The notes: a model not told the origin generated them from the sequence alone. A stretch of DNA of 64,000 nt from JAJYKN01 sp035516155 (GCA_035516155.1 DATJAP010000044.1:94396-158395), one strand, 5' to 3'. Shown: positions 1 through 9,349, numbered from the stretch's first letter. A program made the numbers and translations.

Positions 1-1157
1 CAACGACGACAGCTGATGCCCCCGCTCCCAAAGTGAAGAAATCAGTAGCCCTATCCGGCGTAATCGCCGGCAATTCGTCGGTCTGCACCGTGGGACGGAC
101 CGGGAATGACCTTCACTACCGGGGGTACGACATTATCGAGCTTGCGAAGAAATCAACTTTCGAGGAAACAGCCTATCTTCTGGTTCACGGCGATCTTCCG
201 ACTGAGCCGCAGTTAAAGGACTACAAAAAGAAGTTGAATAAGCTGCGCGGCATCCCCGCGCAGGTGAAGGAGGTCCTGGAACAGATTCCCGCTGCCGCCC
301 ATCCCATGGATGTGATGCGGACCGCCTGTGCCTACCTCGGAACGGTCCTGCCGGAGAAGGACGACCAAAACATCCAGGGGGCACGCGACATTATTGACCG
401 TTTAATCACTTCGTTCGGCTCTATGCTGCTCTACTGGTGGCATTTCAGCCAGAACGGACACCGCATTGACGTGGAAACGGACGATGACACCGTGGCGGGC
501 CACTTCCTGCACCTGCTCCACGGAAAGAAACCCTCCTCACTCCATGAACGGGCATTGGATCAGTCCCTCATCCTCTACGCCGAACATGAATTCACGGCAT
601 CCACATTCACCGCCCGCGTGATCAGCGGAACGCTGTCCGACGTTTATTCGGCCGTAACCGGCGCCATCGGCGCCCTGCGAGGCCCCAAACATGGCGGCGC
701 GAACGAGGCAGCCCGCGAAATCCAGCGGCGGTACCGCAATCCTGATGAAGCTGAAACCGATATCATGGCGCGGGTAGCCAGAAAAGAGATCGTCATCGGC
801 TTCGGCCACCCCGTGTACACCGTGAGCGACCCGCGGAATGCCACGATCAAGGCAATCGCAAAGGGGTTGTGCGAGGCAGGCGGCAACATGAACCTCCATC
901 ATATCGCCGACCGGATCGAAATGGTGATGAAACGAGAGAAGAACATGTTCGCGAACCTGGATTGGTACTCGGCGGTGACCTATCACATGCTCGGGGTGCC
1001 CACGTCCCTTTTCACCCCGATCTTCGTAATTTCCCGCACCTCAGGCTGGGGCGCGCATATCATTGAACAACGCATGGACAACAAGATAATCCGGCCATCG
1101 GCGAACTACACCGGGCCTGATGACCGGGCGTACGTGCCGATGAAGGAACGGGAGTGA
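1..1157 (+). CDS. prpC: 2-methylcitrate synthase / citrate synthase family, 5' end outside window
   Basis: Condenses propionyl-CoA (or acetyl-CoA) with oxaloacetate, the first step of the methylcitrate cycle in the cytoplasm. The catalytic set of the citrate synthase family is visible, counted from the GTG at 33: His in GPKHGGANEAA (about residue 220), His in GFGHPVYT (about 258) and Asp in NLDWYS (about 309). The C-terminal arginine motifs ISRTSGWGAHI and RPSANYTGP are also present. The frame stays open to base 3 with the family-like lead TTTADAPAPK, so the GTG at 33 is probably internal and the true start lies just left of the window. The prpD-like gene follows 158 bases downstream, which favours methylcitrate over plain citrate synthase. 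The substrate cannot be proved from sequence alone. Confidence 0.88.
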   Translation, partial: TTTADAPAPKVKKSVALSGVIAGNSSVCTVGRTGNDLHYRGYDIIELAKKSTFEETAYLLVHGDLPTEPQLKDYKKKLNKLRGIPAQVKEVLEQIPAAAHPMDVMRTACAYLGTVLPEKDDQNIQGARDIIDRLITSFGSMLLYWWHFSQNGHRIDVETDDDTVAGHFLHLLHGKKPSSLHERALDQSLILYAEHEFTASTFTARVISGTLSDVYSAVTGAIGALRGPKHGGANEAAREIQRRYRNPDEAETDIMARVARKEIVIGFGHPVYTVSDPRNATIKAIAKGLCEAGGNMNLHHIADRIEMVMKREKNMFANLDWYSAVTYHMLGVPTSLFTPIFVISRTSGWGAHIIEQRMDNKIIRPSANYTGPDDRAYVPMKERE

Positions 1158-1315
1158 TAATGCAGGGTGAGGAGCAAGGGACAAACAGCAAGGTTTGAAC
1201 TTCCTTGTTACATGCCGCTTTCTCTTAGCGCCCTTGTTAGTCGTTGCGTTTAAAAAGTTGACTATCGCATGCCGGTTATTATTCGCCGAACGATCTCCGA
1301 AAGGAAAACCCATCC

Positions 1316-2767
1316 ATGTCTTCTCCTCTTTCCAACGTCCGGCCTGATCCGGACAAGGTCCTTGTGGACATTGCCAACTATGTCCGTGACTATTCCATCA
1401 CCTCCAACGAGGCCTTTGATACGGCCAGGCATTGCCTCATCGACACCATCGGCTGCGGCATTGAAGCCCTAGGTTACCCAGCCTGCACCAAGATTCTGGG
1501 GCCGATCGTACCGGGCACTATTGTGCCAAACGGCGCAAAGGTGCCGGGTACGCAGTTCCAGCTTGACCCGGTCCAAGCTGCCTTCAACATCGGCGCTATG
1601 GTGCGGTGGCTCGATTTCAATGACACCTGGCTTGCTGCGGAATGGGGTCATCCGTCGGACAACCTGGGAGGAATTCTCGCGACCGCGGACTGGCTCTCGC
1701 GCACCCGTGTTGCGAACGGGAACCCCCCGCTCGTGATGAGGACCGTGCTCGAGGGCATGATCAAGGCCCACGAAATCCAGGGTGTCATCGCCCTGGAAAA
1801 TGCATTCAACCGCGTGGGCCTCGACCATGTTGTTCTGGTGAAGGCTGCATCCGCCGCCGTATGCGCCTGGCTCATGGGTGGGACTCAGGAGGAAATAATT
1901 AACGCTGTATCCCAGGCCTTTGTGGACGGCCAGTCCCTGCGAACCTACCGCCACGTGCCGAACACGGGATCGCGAAAATCCTGGGCAGCGGGCGACGCAA
2001 CAAGCCGGGCAGTTCGCCTTGCCCTCTTCTCCCTCAAGGGAGAGATGGGCATCCCGACCGTGCTCACGGCAAAAGACTGGGGCTTTTACGATGTGCTCTT
2101 CAAGGGCAAGGAATTCAAATTCCAACGGCCCTATGGATCGTATGTGATGGAACAGGTGCTGTTCAAGATCTCTTTTCCTGCCGAGTTTCACTCCCAGACC
2201 GCGGTCGAGTGCGCCATGACTCTGCATCAAAAGCTGGAGCGCATGGGCAAGACGAGCGATAATATTAAGAAAATCAATATCCGCACCCACGAAGCAGCAC
2301 TCCGCATCATCGATAAAAAAGGCCCCTTGAATAATCCCGCTGACCGCGATCATTGCATCCAGTATATGGTCGCAGTGCCGCTCATCTTCGGACGTCTCAC
2401 GGCAGCTGATTATGAGGACGACATCGCATCCGATCCGCGCATCGATGCGTTGAGAGAAAAAATTGTCTGCCTCGAGGATCCGCAGTTCACGAAGGATTAC
2501 CACGACCCTGAAAAACGATCCATTGCCAATGGTTTGACCGTGGAATTGAACGACGGCACGAAGCTTCCGGAAGTCCTGGTCGAGTACCCCATCGGCCACC
2601 GCCGCCGGCGCAAGGAAGGCATGCCGCTGCTGATTGAAAAGTTCAAGACCAATCTGGCCCGCCGTTTCCCGGCAAAGCAACAGAAGACGATACTCGATGC
2701 GAGTCTCGACCATCGGGCGCTGGAAACCCTGCCGGTGAATGAATATGTTGATCTGTTTGTGATATGA
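1316..2767 (+). CDS. prpD: 2-methylcitrate dehydratase, MmgE/PrpD family
   Basis: A 483-residue protein of the MmgE/PrpD family, which dehydrates 2-methylcitrate to 2-methyl-cis-aconitate in propionate degradation. The N-terminal half carries the family's segment RWLDFNDTW followed by WGHPSDN (about residues 95-115), and the length matches PrpD (about 480). The ATG at 1316 is preceded by AAAGGA about 11 bases upstream. It sits directly after the prpC-like gene on the same strand, so the two probably form one propionate operon; a prpB (methylisocitrate lyase) would be expected upstream of the window. A long open frame on the opposite strand here is only a codon-usage shadow. Other MmgE family substrates remain possible. 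Confidence 0.9.
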   Translation: MSSPLSNVRPDPDKVLVDIANYVRDYSITSNEAFDTARHCLIDTIGCGIEALGYPACTKILGPIVPGTIVPNGAKVPGTQFQLDPVQAAFNIGAMVRWLDFNDTWLAAEWGHPSDNLGGILATADWLSRTRVANGNPPLVMRTVLEGMIKAHEIQGVIALENAFNRVGLDHVVLVKAASAAVCAWLMGGTQEEIINAVSQAFVDGQSLRTYRHVPNTGSRKSWAAGDATSRAVRLALFSLKGEMGIPTVLTAKDWGFYDVLFKGKEFKFQRPYGSYVMEQVLFKISFPAEFHSQTAVECAMTLHQKLERMGKTSDNIKKINIRTHEAALRIIDKKGPLNNPADRDHCIQYMVAVPLIFGRLTAADYEDDIASDPRIDALREKIVCLEDPQFTKDYHDPEKRSIANGLTVELNDGTKLPEVLVEYPIGHRRRRKEGMPLLIEKFKTNLARRFPAKQQKTILDASLDHRALETLPVNEYVDLFVI

Positions 2768-2847
2768 CGGCGTGAACGGCGTGACCGACAACGCAAGTCA
2801 TCGCCTTTGAACGGGGAGACAATCCACGCTCTTTGCAGAATAAGGAA

Positions 2848-3423
2848 TCATTGATCGGAGAGGGCTTGAGCCGCTATCTGTTCGAGCGAAATCCCGAATT
2901 CGTCGTTCAACTGACCGAGAAATGTCCTCGATATTTCAGCCGCGCGTTCGAACCGCTGAAGGAATCCTTCGTTCCCCTGATACCGTGCCGAGATCGACGT
3001 GAAACGGCGTTCCAGCGTCGTCGGTCTGTCGAACTCAACCATGCCATCAATCAGAGGCACAAGGCGCTGCTCAAGGGTGGCAGGGATGAAGTCCTGATCG
3101 GGCAGACCATGCAGGACAGCCTCGGCTGCCGGCATGCCGCAAAGCACATGAGAGGCGCAAATAAAAGCCTCACGGCAATGACCAAGCCCCACCAGGAGAC
3201 GGTAACCTTCAACGCCGTGCAGAATGGGATCATGCGTCTTGTACCTCCCGATATCATGCAGGAGCGCTCCTACCTTGAGGTAGTTGGTATCGATGCCACT
3301 CTTCGGCGCTATAATCTCCGCCATGCTCGCTGCAACCCGGGAAACCGCAATACAATGCCTGATCCAAGCAGCCTGGTTGCCGTATTGATAGAGCAGCCTT
3401 AACGCATCATCGTAGGAAAGCAT
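2848..3423 (-). CDS. HD domain protein (metal-dependent phosphohydrolase)
   Basis: A small HD-superfamily hydrolase of 191 residues. The divalent-metal signature is visible as His at about residue 23 (RHC), the HD pair in ALLHDIGRYK at 56-57, a later conserved His in ASHVLCG and an Asp in PLIDGMVEFD. The family cleaves phosphate esters of nucleotides or cyclic nucleotides; the substrate cannot be predicted. I chose the ATG at 3423, preceded by the purine-rich GAAGAAGAGAAAG, over a TTG 15 codons further upstream that has no such site. It is a lone minus-strand gene converging on prpD. Confidence 0.75.
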   Translation of the reverse strand: MLSYDDALRLLYQYGNQAAWIRHCIAVSRVAASMAEIIAPKSGIDTNYLKVGALLHDIGRYKTHDPILHGVEGYRLLVGLGHCREAFICASHVLCGMPAAEAVLHGLPDQDFIPATLEQRLVPLIDGMVEFDRPTTLERRFTSISARYQGNEGFLQRFERAAEISRTFLGQLNDEFGISLEQIAAQALSDQ

Positions 3424-3737
3424 AATCTTTCTCTTCTTCGGTCCTGAATGCTCGGCTTGTCGGCTCAAAGCAGGGGTAAGTCCCCCGAACAGGCAAAATG
3501 AGGCATATTCCTGTTTTTCACGAAATCAGCCATTTTGCCTTTTTGCCGACCTCTTCTGGCATGCCTTTGATCCATTGGCTCTTTTATTTGCATAACCGAA
3601 CCAAAGAGGACAAACCTCATATAACCAGAATTACGTCTAAAGTACCTTAACCGACTTTTTTGGGGACAAATATTGTCAAGAAAGATAAATATATTTCATA
3701 AAAATCAATATGTTATTTACATAAGACAAAACAATCC

Positions 3738-3766
3738 TTGACATTGTTCACAAAATGTGCAATTAT
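3738..3766 (+). promoter_or_regulatory. sigma-70-like promoter with operator-like palindrome
   Basis: TTGACA lies at 3738-3743, followed 17 bases later by an AT tract (AATTATATTATATAA) that can supply a -10 element. The spacer holds an imperfect inverted repeat centred on CACA-AAA-TGTG, flanked by TTG and CAA. That arrangement resembles a binding site for an FNR/CRP-type regulator, but the match is too weak to name one. It points towards the hairpin at 3792 and the gene at 3852. Confidence 0.4.
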
Positions 3767-3791
3767 ATTATATAAAATAAAAAATGATCAT

Positions 3792-3822
3792 GCCGCAAAG
3801 TAGACATCTTTGTGGCTTTTTT
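3792..3822 (+). terminator. terminator-like hairpin in the leader of the gene at 3852
   Basis: GCCGCAAAG at 3792-3800 pairs with CTTTGTGGC at 3808-3816 (9 bp with one G-U, 7-base loop) and is followed by six T residues. It lies between the promoter-like site at 3738 and the start codon at 3852. It could end a short RNA of about 50 bases or act as an attenuator of the downstream gene. Confidence 0.55.
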
Positions 3823-3851
3823 ATTTAATTTCAATAATTTAGGATGGAAAC

Positions 3852-4247
3852 ATGCCCAGCAATCAAAATTATAAGGAAAAAATGGAAATCAAAAAAAATG
3901 CCATTCTAGCCTCTGGCCGGGTTTCCGAACGCCTTCCGGATGTCGCAAGTATTGTATTCCGTATGACCTATTATCAGCGAGCCGCTGGGCCGGTCCTGAT
4001 GACCCGGACGGTCAACTTCGTTCCCACCGATTATGCCTGCTTTCACTTGGATTGTACGAGGGAAGAATGCACGAACGGCGGATTTGATCTCGCCCCCGTT
4101 GTAGCCAACTTGGTAAAGAGACGCAAGAAGTCAGTCAAAGGAAACCTTTCGTGCCGGGGGAAAAGCGAATCCCTCCGCTTCGGCCACGCAAGCATCGCCT
4201 ACGAAGTAAGTATAGAGTACAATAAACGGAGCAAATCCTCAAGATAA
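3852..4247 (+). CDS. conserved hypothetical protein with Cys cluster
   Basis: A 131-residue protein of unknown function. The middle holds a short cysteine cluster, CFHLDCTREECTNGGFDL (about residues 58-75), with a fourth Cys in GNLSC (about 99). The spacing suggests a zinc or Fe-S site. The rest is a mixed basic sequence without signal peptide or membrane segment. The ATG at 3852 follows AGGATGGAAAC. I recall similar short proteins in environmental Deltaproteobacteria and Nitrospirota, but no function is known to me. It has its own promoter-like element and leader hairpin upstream, and no operon partner on the same strand. Confidence 0.6.
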   Translation: MPSNQNYKEKMEIKKNAILASGRVSERLPDVASIVFRMTYYQRAAGPVLMTRTVNFVPTDYACFHLDCTREECTNGGFDLAPVVANLVKRRKKSVKGNLSCRGKSESLRFGHASIAYEVSIEYNKRSKSSR

Positions 4248-4335
4248 TAGTAAACGCATCATAGTTTCACCACACACTTTGCCGTTCGATCGCCAGGACG
4301 TCTTCTCAGGGTTCTCCACAGGTGTAGGATACTCC

Positions 4336-6393
4336 TTAGCTCCGCACGTTGAGACCATTCTCCATCCCGGTGCTTTTCGCTTTCTCAATCACAAACAACA
4401 ACTGGCCTTCCTGTACCGTATCGTTGAGCTTGATGCAGACCTCGACGATCTGTCCGTCCATGGGCGCGAGAATCGCGTTCTCCATCTTCATGGCCTCAAG
4501 GTTTGCTATTTCCTCCCCTTTGTGGACAATGTCGCCGAGCTTGAGCACACCTCTCGCGGGATTTCCCGTACGCCAAATATTGCCGTTAATCGGAGCACCG
4601 ATATCGTTCGGTCCCTTTGCCATCCTGATCTCGGTTTTTTTGGCTCTCGGGGTCATTACGGTGTAGACCCTCGTTTTGTTGTTCACGCGCATCACGACAT
4701 GAACGACACCTTCATGCTCCGCGCCGATCGATACCAGCTCGATGGAATAGGGTTTGCCCCAGAGCTCGAAATCCACCTTCTCCCCGGGCTTGGTCAGACC
4801 TTTTCGCCAGACATCCGTGGGAAGCACGAGCGGCGCCTCGCCGAATGTCCCCCGAAACTCGATGAATTCAAGTGCGTCCTTCGGGTGCATGAGATAAAGA
4901 ATAAATTCCTCTTCCGTTGCCGCCCGCCCCAGCTTGTCGTGGAGTTCCCTGCGCAGCTTTTCGAGGTCGTCGTCGGGCACCGAATCGAGCGGTGACAGCT
5001 CTTTTCGCTCCGCGATTTTATCCTTCCCTTCGTCACCAAACGTGCTGAGGTATATCCATTCCGCAGGCCAGCCGACAGGGAGCTTTCCGTAGTTCCCGAG
5101 CAGCAGGTTTTTAAAATCACCGGGCGCATTGCGGAACAGCTCAAGTAATTCTTCCTGCTCCTGGGGGGTCATCGCCGCATAGTCCTGTGATTTTTTCTTC
5201 ACGAACTTCGTCAGGAGATCAATGACGTGCGCTACCCCGGCATCACCGCGCTCTTTCGCGTACCGGTTCACAATGCCGCTGCAGGTAACCCAGGTGATCT
5301 GCGACCCGGGAGTTACGTCGAAATATTTTACGATCCTGTTGTAGAGAGACATGACCTTGAGGATCGCGGGCATGAGATGGAGGAACTCGCCTTTATCTGC
5401 CTGCTCAAAGGAACTGGGGAAAGCGCCACCCGGCATGCGGTGACTCGTCACCGTGTGGTCGAGGCCTTTGAATGGCGACTCCGCCCAGTCGTAATGGCCG
5501 ATCCACTCTCTGACCTTTCGCACCGCTGCTTCCGCTTCCGGCCTGCTGAGATGCACAGGGATTCCCGACTCCTCAAAAATCGCCTGCACCGCGAGAATGG
5601 GCGAATGCCCGTAAAACCGGACGAGCGAGTCTTCCTCCACATCGAAGATCGTCGCGCCAGCCTTTGCCGCCGCCAGGAATGCGGGGATCGCGAGCCCATC
5701 GGTGATATGGCGGTGATAGTTGATCACCAACTTCGGATAGGCCTGCTTGACGGCATCGATAAGATTGCCGATGCGGCTCACATCGCCAACGCCCGCCATA
5801 TCCTTGATGCACAGCACGATCTCCTCAATCCCTGCGCAGAGAGCCACTATCTCGCGGACAACGCCGAGATAATACGCATTCGTGGCCCAGTCAGCAACAG
5901 TAAACGATATGGTCGGCTCAAACAGCCTTCCCCGTTTCATGACCACTTCGGCGACGGCATGCATGTTCCGCACATCGTTCAGGAAGGAAAAGCACCTCCA
6001 CACGTCGATGTCCACCCGGGACACGGCCTGCTCGATTACATTCCTGGGATAAGGCCGGTACCCCCAGAGGTTCGTTTCGCGGATGAGGGTCTGCTGCAGC
6101 ACATTCGGCATAAGTTCTCTGAGGATGGCGACCTCTTCGAAGGGACTTTCCCGTCTGTTCATGATCCCCACGTGCCAACGCGCACCGCCGTGAGTCTCGG
6201 CGCTAAACAGTCCCATGGCATTGTAATACGGCGCAAGGGTCTTCAGATCATAGATGCGGTGGCGGTTCTTAAAATCCGACTGACCCGCATCCCGCATCCC
6301 CACCGAGGTGAGGCAAACGCCTTTCAGTGAGCGCACGGCGCTCACGATCTGCTTCGGCGACATGCCGGGTTTGACGAATATTGCGTCTGTCAT
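4336..6393 (-). CDS. carboxyltransferase/biotin-carrier subunit of a two-subunit biotin carboxylase (PycB/OadA-like)
   Basis: A 685-residue protein. An N-terminal HMGL-like carboxyltransferase barrel is followed by a PYC-type conserved domain and a C-terminal biotinyl domain, with the biotin-accepting lysine in EAMKMENA near residue 635. The lysine normally carboxylated in the barrel is seen in CIKDMAG (about 195), and a metal-binding HxH in NYHRHITDG (about 224). The opening motif is divergent, SVGMRDAGQS instead of the usual TTLRDAHQS, and the segment after the HxH (DVEEDSLVRFYGHSP) replaces the usual D-T-A-I-SPF-GG-TSQP. A GGGAG site precedes the ATG. Its partner biotin carboxylase lies 149 bases upstream. 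The pair most likely carboxylates pyruvate to oxaloacetate; 2-oxoglutarate or another acceptor is possible given the divergent pocket. It is much longer than usual PycB (570-600 residues). Confidence 0.82.
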   Translation of the reverse strand: MTDAIFVKPGMSPKQIVSAVRSLKGVCLTSVGMRDAGQSDFKNRHRIYDLKTLAPYYNAMGLFSAETHGGARWHVGIMNRRESPFEEVAILRELMPNVLQQTLIRETNLWGYRPYPRNVIEQAVSRVDIDVWRCFSFLNDVRNMHAVAEVVMKRGRLFEPTISFTVADWATNAYYLGVVREIVALCAGIEEIVLCIKDMAGVGDVSRIGNLIDAVKQAYPKLVINYHRHITDGLAIPAFLAAAKAGATIFDVEEDSLVRFYGHSPILAVQAIFEESGIPVHLSRPEAEAAVRKVREWIGHYDWAESPFKGLDHTVTSHRMPGGAFPSSFEQADKGEFLHLMPAILKVMSLYNRIVKYFDVTPGSQITWVTCSGIVNRYAKERGDAGVAHVIDLLTKFVKKKSQDYAAMTPQEQEELLELFRNAPGDFKNLLLGNYGKLPVGWPAEWIYLSTFGDEGKDKIAERKELSPLDSVPDDDLEKLRRELHDKLGRAATEEEFILYLMHPKDALEFIEFRGTFGEAPLVLPTDVWRKGLTKPGEKVDFELWGKPYSIELVSIGAEHEGVVHVVMRVNNKTRVYTVMTPRAKKTEIRMAKGPNDIGAPINGNIWRTGNPARGVLKLGDIVHKGEEIANLEAMKMENAILAPMDGQIVEVCIKLNDTVQEGQLLFVIEKAKSTGMENGLNVRS

Positions 6394-6542
6394 AATTCTC
6401 CCAATTCAGCAATAGATAAAACCTCTGGAACCGCCACGGTTCAGAGAGAGCGGGAAGTGTTTTTACGTTTCTTAACAATAAATATGAGATGACATTCTTG
6501 ACAGCTTTGGCATCATTGCGGGAAATTTACCTGCCCGTTTTG

Positions 6543-7994
6543 CTACATCCACTTCTGTGGGCCTAGGGCTGACATTTCCGCCACGTACCGGGCTATCTTG
6601 AGCACTTCGTCCTCGCTGTCCTTTTCCTGGAACATGGATATTAGCTCGCCCATGCGCTCTTCAATAAAACGAGTCGAAAATTCTCCGGCAACGAACGCGG
6701 GATGACGAATAATGCTGAGCAGGAGCGGAGCCAGTGTCTTCACTCCTTCTACCCGCAGGTTTCTGCTGATCGAGCGGTCCATGGCCCTCACCGCATCCTC
6801 GCGGTCCGCACCCGCGGTCATCAGCAGCATGAACAGGGAGTCGTAATAGGGGGGAATGTCTCCGCCTTCGTAAATGCCCGATGCGACCCGGACGCCCGGT
6901 CCCATCGGCACTTGGAGCCTCGTTACCTTCCCGAAAGAGGGGCTGAAGGTCTTCGGGTCCTCAGCGTTCATGCGGACCTCCAGCGCCCACCGGTTCGGAC
7001 GAATGTCGGACTGTTTGAAGGGGAGCTTCTTGCCCGTCACCACCTCGAGCATGATGCCAACGATGTCCAGGCCCGTGATCAGTTCCGTGATGCCATGCTC
7101 CACCTGCAGCCGTGTGTTCACTTCTAAAAAATAGAATTTTCGCGTTAATGAGTCGAAAATGAACTCAACAGTGCCCGCCGTGGTATAGCCGATCTCGCGC
7201 ATCAGGCGCGTTGCTGTGAAACAGATCTCCTGCCGCAAGCCGTCGTCCAGTGTGGGCGAAGGTGCTTCTTCGATGATCTTCTGGTTTCGACGCTGGATGG
7301 TGCATTCCCGTTCATAGAGATGGACGACGTTGCCCTGCTCATCGGCAACGATCTGAACCTCAATGTGCCTGCCCCGTTCAATATATTTCTCAACAAGGAT
7401 CGTTTCGTCGCCGAAGGCCTTTTTGGCCTCGGACCGTGCCTGTGCCAGGCCCTGCGCCATCTGTTCATCGTTCTCGATCTTCACCATACCCTTGCCGCCG
7501 CCGCCCGCAGCGGCCTTGATCATTATGGGAAAGGCTACCTTTTCGTCGCGCATCCACTTTTTTATCTGCTCGATACCCGTTACATTGCTGATGCCCGGGA
7601 TGGTGGGAACATTGGCTTTCTGGGCCAGAACCTTTGCCTGGATCTTGTCCCCCATCATCCTGATGACTTTCGGAGACGGTCCGACCCAGATCAGGCCCGC
7701 ATCGATCACTTTCTGGGCGAATACTTCGTTCTCCGCCAGGAAGCCCCATCCCGGGTGGATTGCGTTGGACCCGCTTCGGATTGCGGCATCGATCATTTTA
7801 TCCATGTTGAGGTAGGACTCGACTGGCGGAGCCTCCCCAATGTGCACTGCTGTGTCGGCCATGAACACATGGTGCGCAAGACGGTCGGGAGTGCTGTAGA
7901 CAGCGGTTGTCGGTATCTTCCGGTCTCTGCAGGTGTGCATGATCCGGACCGCCGGCACGCCCCGATTTGCGATTAGCAACTTCTGAATCATCAT
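6543..7994 (-). CDS. biotin carboxylase subunit (PycA/AccC/CfiB-like)
   Basis: ATP-dependent carboxylation of the biotin carried by the partner at 4336-6393. The protein is about 483 residues: N-terminal Rossmann-like domain beginning IQKLLIANRG, ATP-grasp glycine loop AAGGGGKGM (about 165), and the catalytic block EVNTRLQVEH (about 290). The residue after EVNTRLQVEH is Gly where AccC proteins usually have Pro. The open frame runs 37 codons further upstream, but I prefer the ATG pair at 7991/7994, because homologues begin at MIQKLLIANRG and the upstream part looks non-coding. It is transcribed before the carboxyltransferase gene, and divergently from the outer-membrane gene at 8213. A two-gene order without accB argues for a pyruvate or 2-oxoacid carboxylase rather than acetyl-CoA carboxylase. 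Confidence 0.85.
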   Translation of the reverse strand: MMIQKLLIANRGVPAVRIMHTCRDRKIPTTAVYSTPDRLAHHVFMADTAVHIGEAPPVESYLNMDKMIDAAIRSGSNAIHPGWGFLAENEVFAQKVIDAGLIWVGPSPKVIRMMGDKIQAKVLAQKANVPTIPGISNVTGIEQIKKWMRDEKVAFPIMIKAAAGGGGKGMVKIENDEQMAQGLAQARSEAKKAFGDETILVEKYIERGRHIEVQIVADEQGNVVHLYERECTIQRRNQKIIEEAPSPTLDDGLRQEICFTATRLMREIGYTTAGTVEFIFDSLTRKFYFLEVNTRLQVEHGITELITGLDIVGIMLEVVTGKKLPFKQSDIRPNRWALEVRMNAEDPKTFSPSFGKVTRLQVPMGPGVRVASGIYEGGDIPPYYDSLFMLLMTAGADREDAVRAMDRSISRNLRVEGVKTLAPLLLSIIRHPAFVAGEFSTRFIEERMGELISMFQEKDSEDEVLKIARYVAEMSALGPQKWM

Positions 7995-8212
7995 GCTTAT
8001 GGAGAACCCTTTCCCGAAGCGGCATTTCCGCCGCTTCGTAAAGACTGAATTTTTTCCCAAAACGCTGAATTTGTCAAGCATTCTTTTTCCCGATTCTTTG
8101 AGCATTGCCGCTTGACTTTCAGCGCCCTATTCCTTATTCTCAGAGAAGAAATGCTTCTTTCATTGACACACCTGACTACAACACTTCCCCGGGGATGCGG
8201 CCCCAAGGAGAG

Positions 8213-9349
8213 ATGCAGTTTTTGCTCCCGCTCATCGGAAAATATATATTCCTCGTCGGTTTCCTATCCCTTCTCTGCCAACCGATGGCCGCGCTGTTCT
8301 TCCGGACAACAGGCACAGGCATAGCCGATGCAGGCTCCTGCCTCACGAGCACGGTCTGGGCCGATGAAGTCGATTCCAAAACCACTTTGCCGGTGCAACC
8401 CACAGCAGCCACGGCGCCGACCACAACGGCTGCACTCACGACCGCAGCAACGATCTCCACTGCTCCAACGGGAACAAACAAGCCTCGCTCCGGTTTCTTT
8501 GATTTGCTGCACGGCGAGCTGTCGCAGCAGCTCGTGGATGCCGCCGCGTGGATGGATTCCTTTTTCGCAGACACCAGCTATGTGAAAGAGGAGAACCACT
8601 CCTATGTCAAGGTCCGGTATGATATATTCAAGGAGGAACGGGCCAAGATGACCTTTGACCCTGCCTTTGATCTGCGTCTGGCTCTCCCGGAGTTGGAGCG
8701 TAAAACGCACCTTGTTTTTTCATCAGAGCCGGCCCAGCCCGTCAACAACGTCAATGCGCCAGTGCAAACTGCGAGCGAACGCTTCGGGCAAACGGATCAG
8801 CGGACGCTTACGACAGCCATCCATTATTTTTTTCGGGATACCGAGCAGGAAAGCTTCTTTTTAAGGACGGGGATACAGTTCAGCAGATTATCGCCCGTCA
8901 TTGTCCTGGAGCCGCGGTATCGGGTGCTCTTTCCCTACACGAATTGGAATATCCGGTTTACGCAGGACGTCCTCTGGCGGTCGGACACGAGCTGGCAGAC
9001 GGACACGCGGTTTGATTTTGAGCGGCTTCTCCCTTCTTCCCTTTTTTTCCGAACGAGTCTTGACGGGCTCTGGGCCGCGCAGGTAAAAGGTTATGTTTAC
9101 AGTCTCAGCTACTTGCTGCGGCAGCCCCTTGCGCCGACTTATGCCTTGGATTACGAATGGATCAACACCTACCAGACAAGGCCAGAGGGCGAGCTGACAG
9201 AAATTGATTTCCGCGTCCGGTATCGGCACAGTTTCTGGCGGGAGTGGCTGTTTTTCGAAATTTCTCCCCAAGCCCGGCTCCCCCGAACGTCAAACTTCCA
9301 TCTTCTGCCCGGTATTTTGTTCCGGCTTGAAATGTTTTTCGGCGGGTAA
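8213..9349 (+). CDS. predicted outer-membrane beta-barrel protein
   Basis: A 378-residue protein of unknown function. It starts with a hydrophobic leader (residues 1-30, FLLPLIGKYIFLVGF) typical of a signal peptide. A Thr/Ala/Pro-rich low-complexity stretch follows (about residues 55-90), then a long part rich in alternating aromatic and polar residues, such as FRTSLDGLWAAQ and DFRVRYRHSFW, as in outer-membrane barrels. It ends LFRLEMFFGG, close to but not the canonical terminal Phe. I chose the ATG at 8213, preceded by AAGGAGAG; the longer frame upstream has no leader character. It is divergent from the carboxylase genes, and nothing in the neighbourhood tells its role. Confidence 0.65.
   Translation: MQFLLPLIGKYIFLVGFLSLLCQPMAALFFRTTGTGIADAGSCLTSTVWADEVDSKTTLPVQPTAATAPTTTAALTTAATISTAPTGTNKPRSGFFDLLHGELSQQLVDAAAWMDSFFADTSYVKEENHSYVKVRYDIFKEERAKMTFDPAFDLRLALPELERKTHLVFSSEPAQPVNNVNAPVQTASERFGQTDQRTLTTAIHYFFRDTEQESFFLRTGIQFSRLSPVIVLEPRYRVLFPYTNWNIRFTQDVLWRSDTSWQTDTRFDFERLLPSSLFFRTSLDGLWAAQVKGYVYSLSYLLRQPLAPTYALDYEWINTYQTRPEGELTEIDFRVRYRHSFWREWLFFEISPQARLPRTSNFHLLPGILFRLEMFFGG

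Noticed and set aside
1469..2791. 440-codon open frame on the minus strand
   Set aside because: It lies wholly antisense to prpD, which has clear family motifs; the frame is a by-product of GC-rich codon usage.
2833..3402. 189-codon plus-strand frame
   Set aside because: Antisense to the HD-domain gene, no motif and no RBS.
3792..3816. CGCAAAG-containing hairpin considered as part of a c-di-GMP riboswitch
   Set aside because: Only the short CGCAAAG matches; the two-helix core and conserved receptor segments are missing, and the hairpin is explained as a terminator.
5227..6330. 367-codon plus-strand frame
   Set aside because: Antisense to the carboxyltransferase gene; its His/Arg-rich sequence has no domain.
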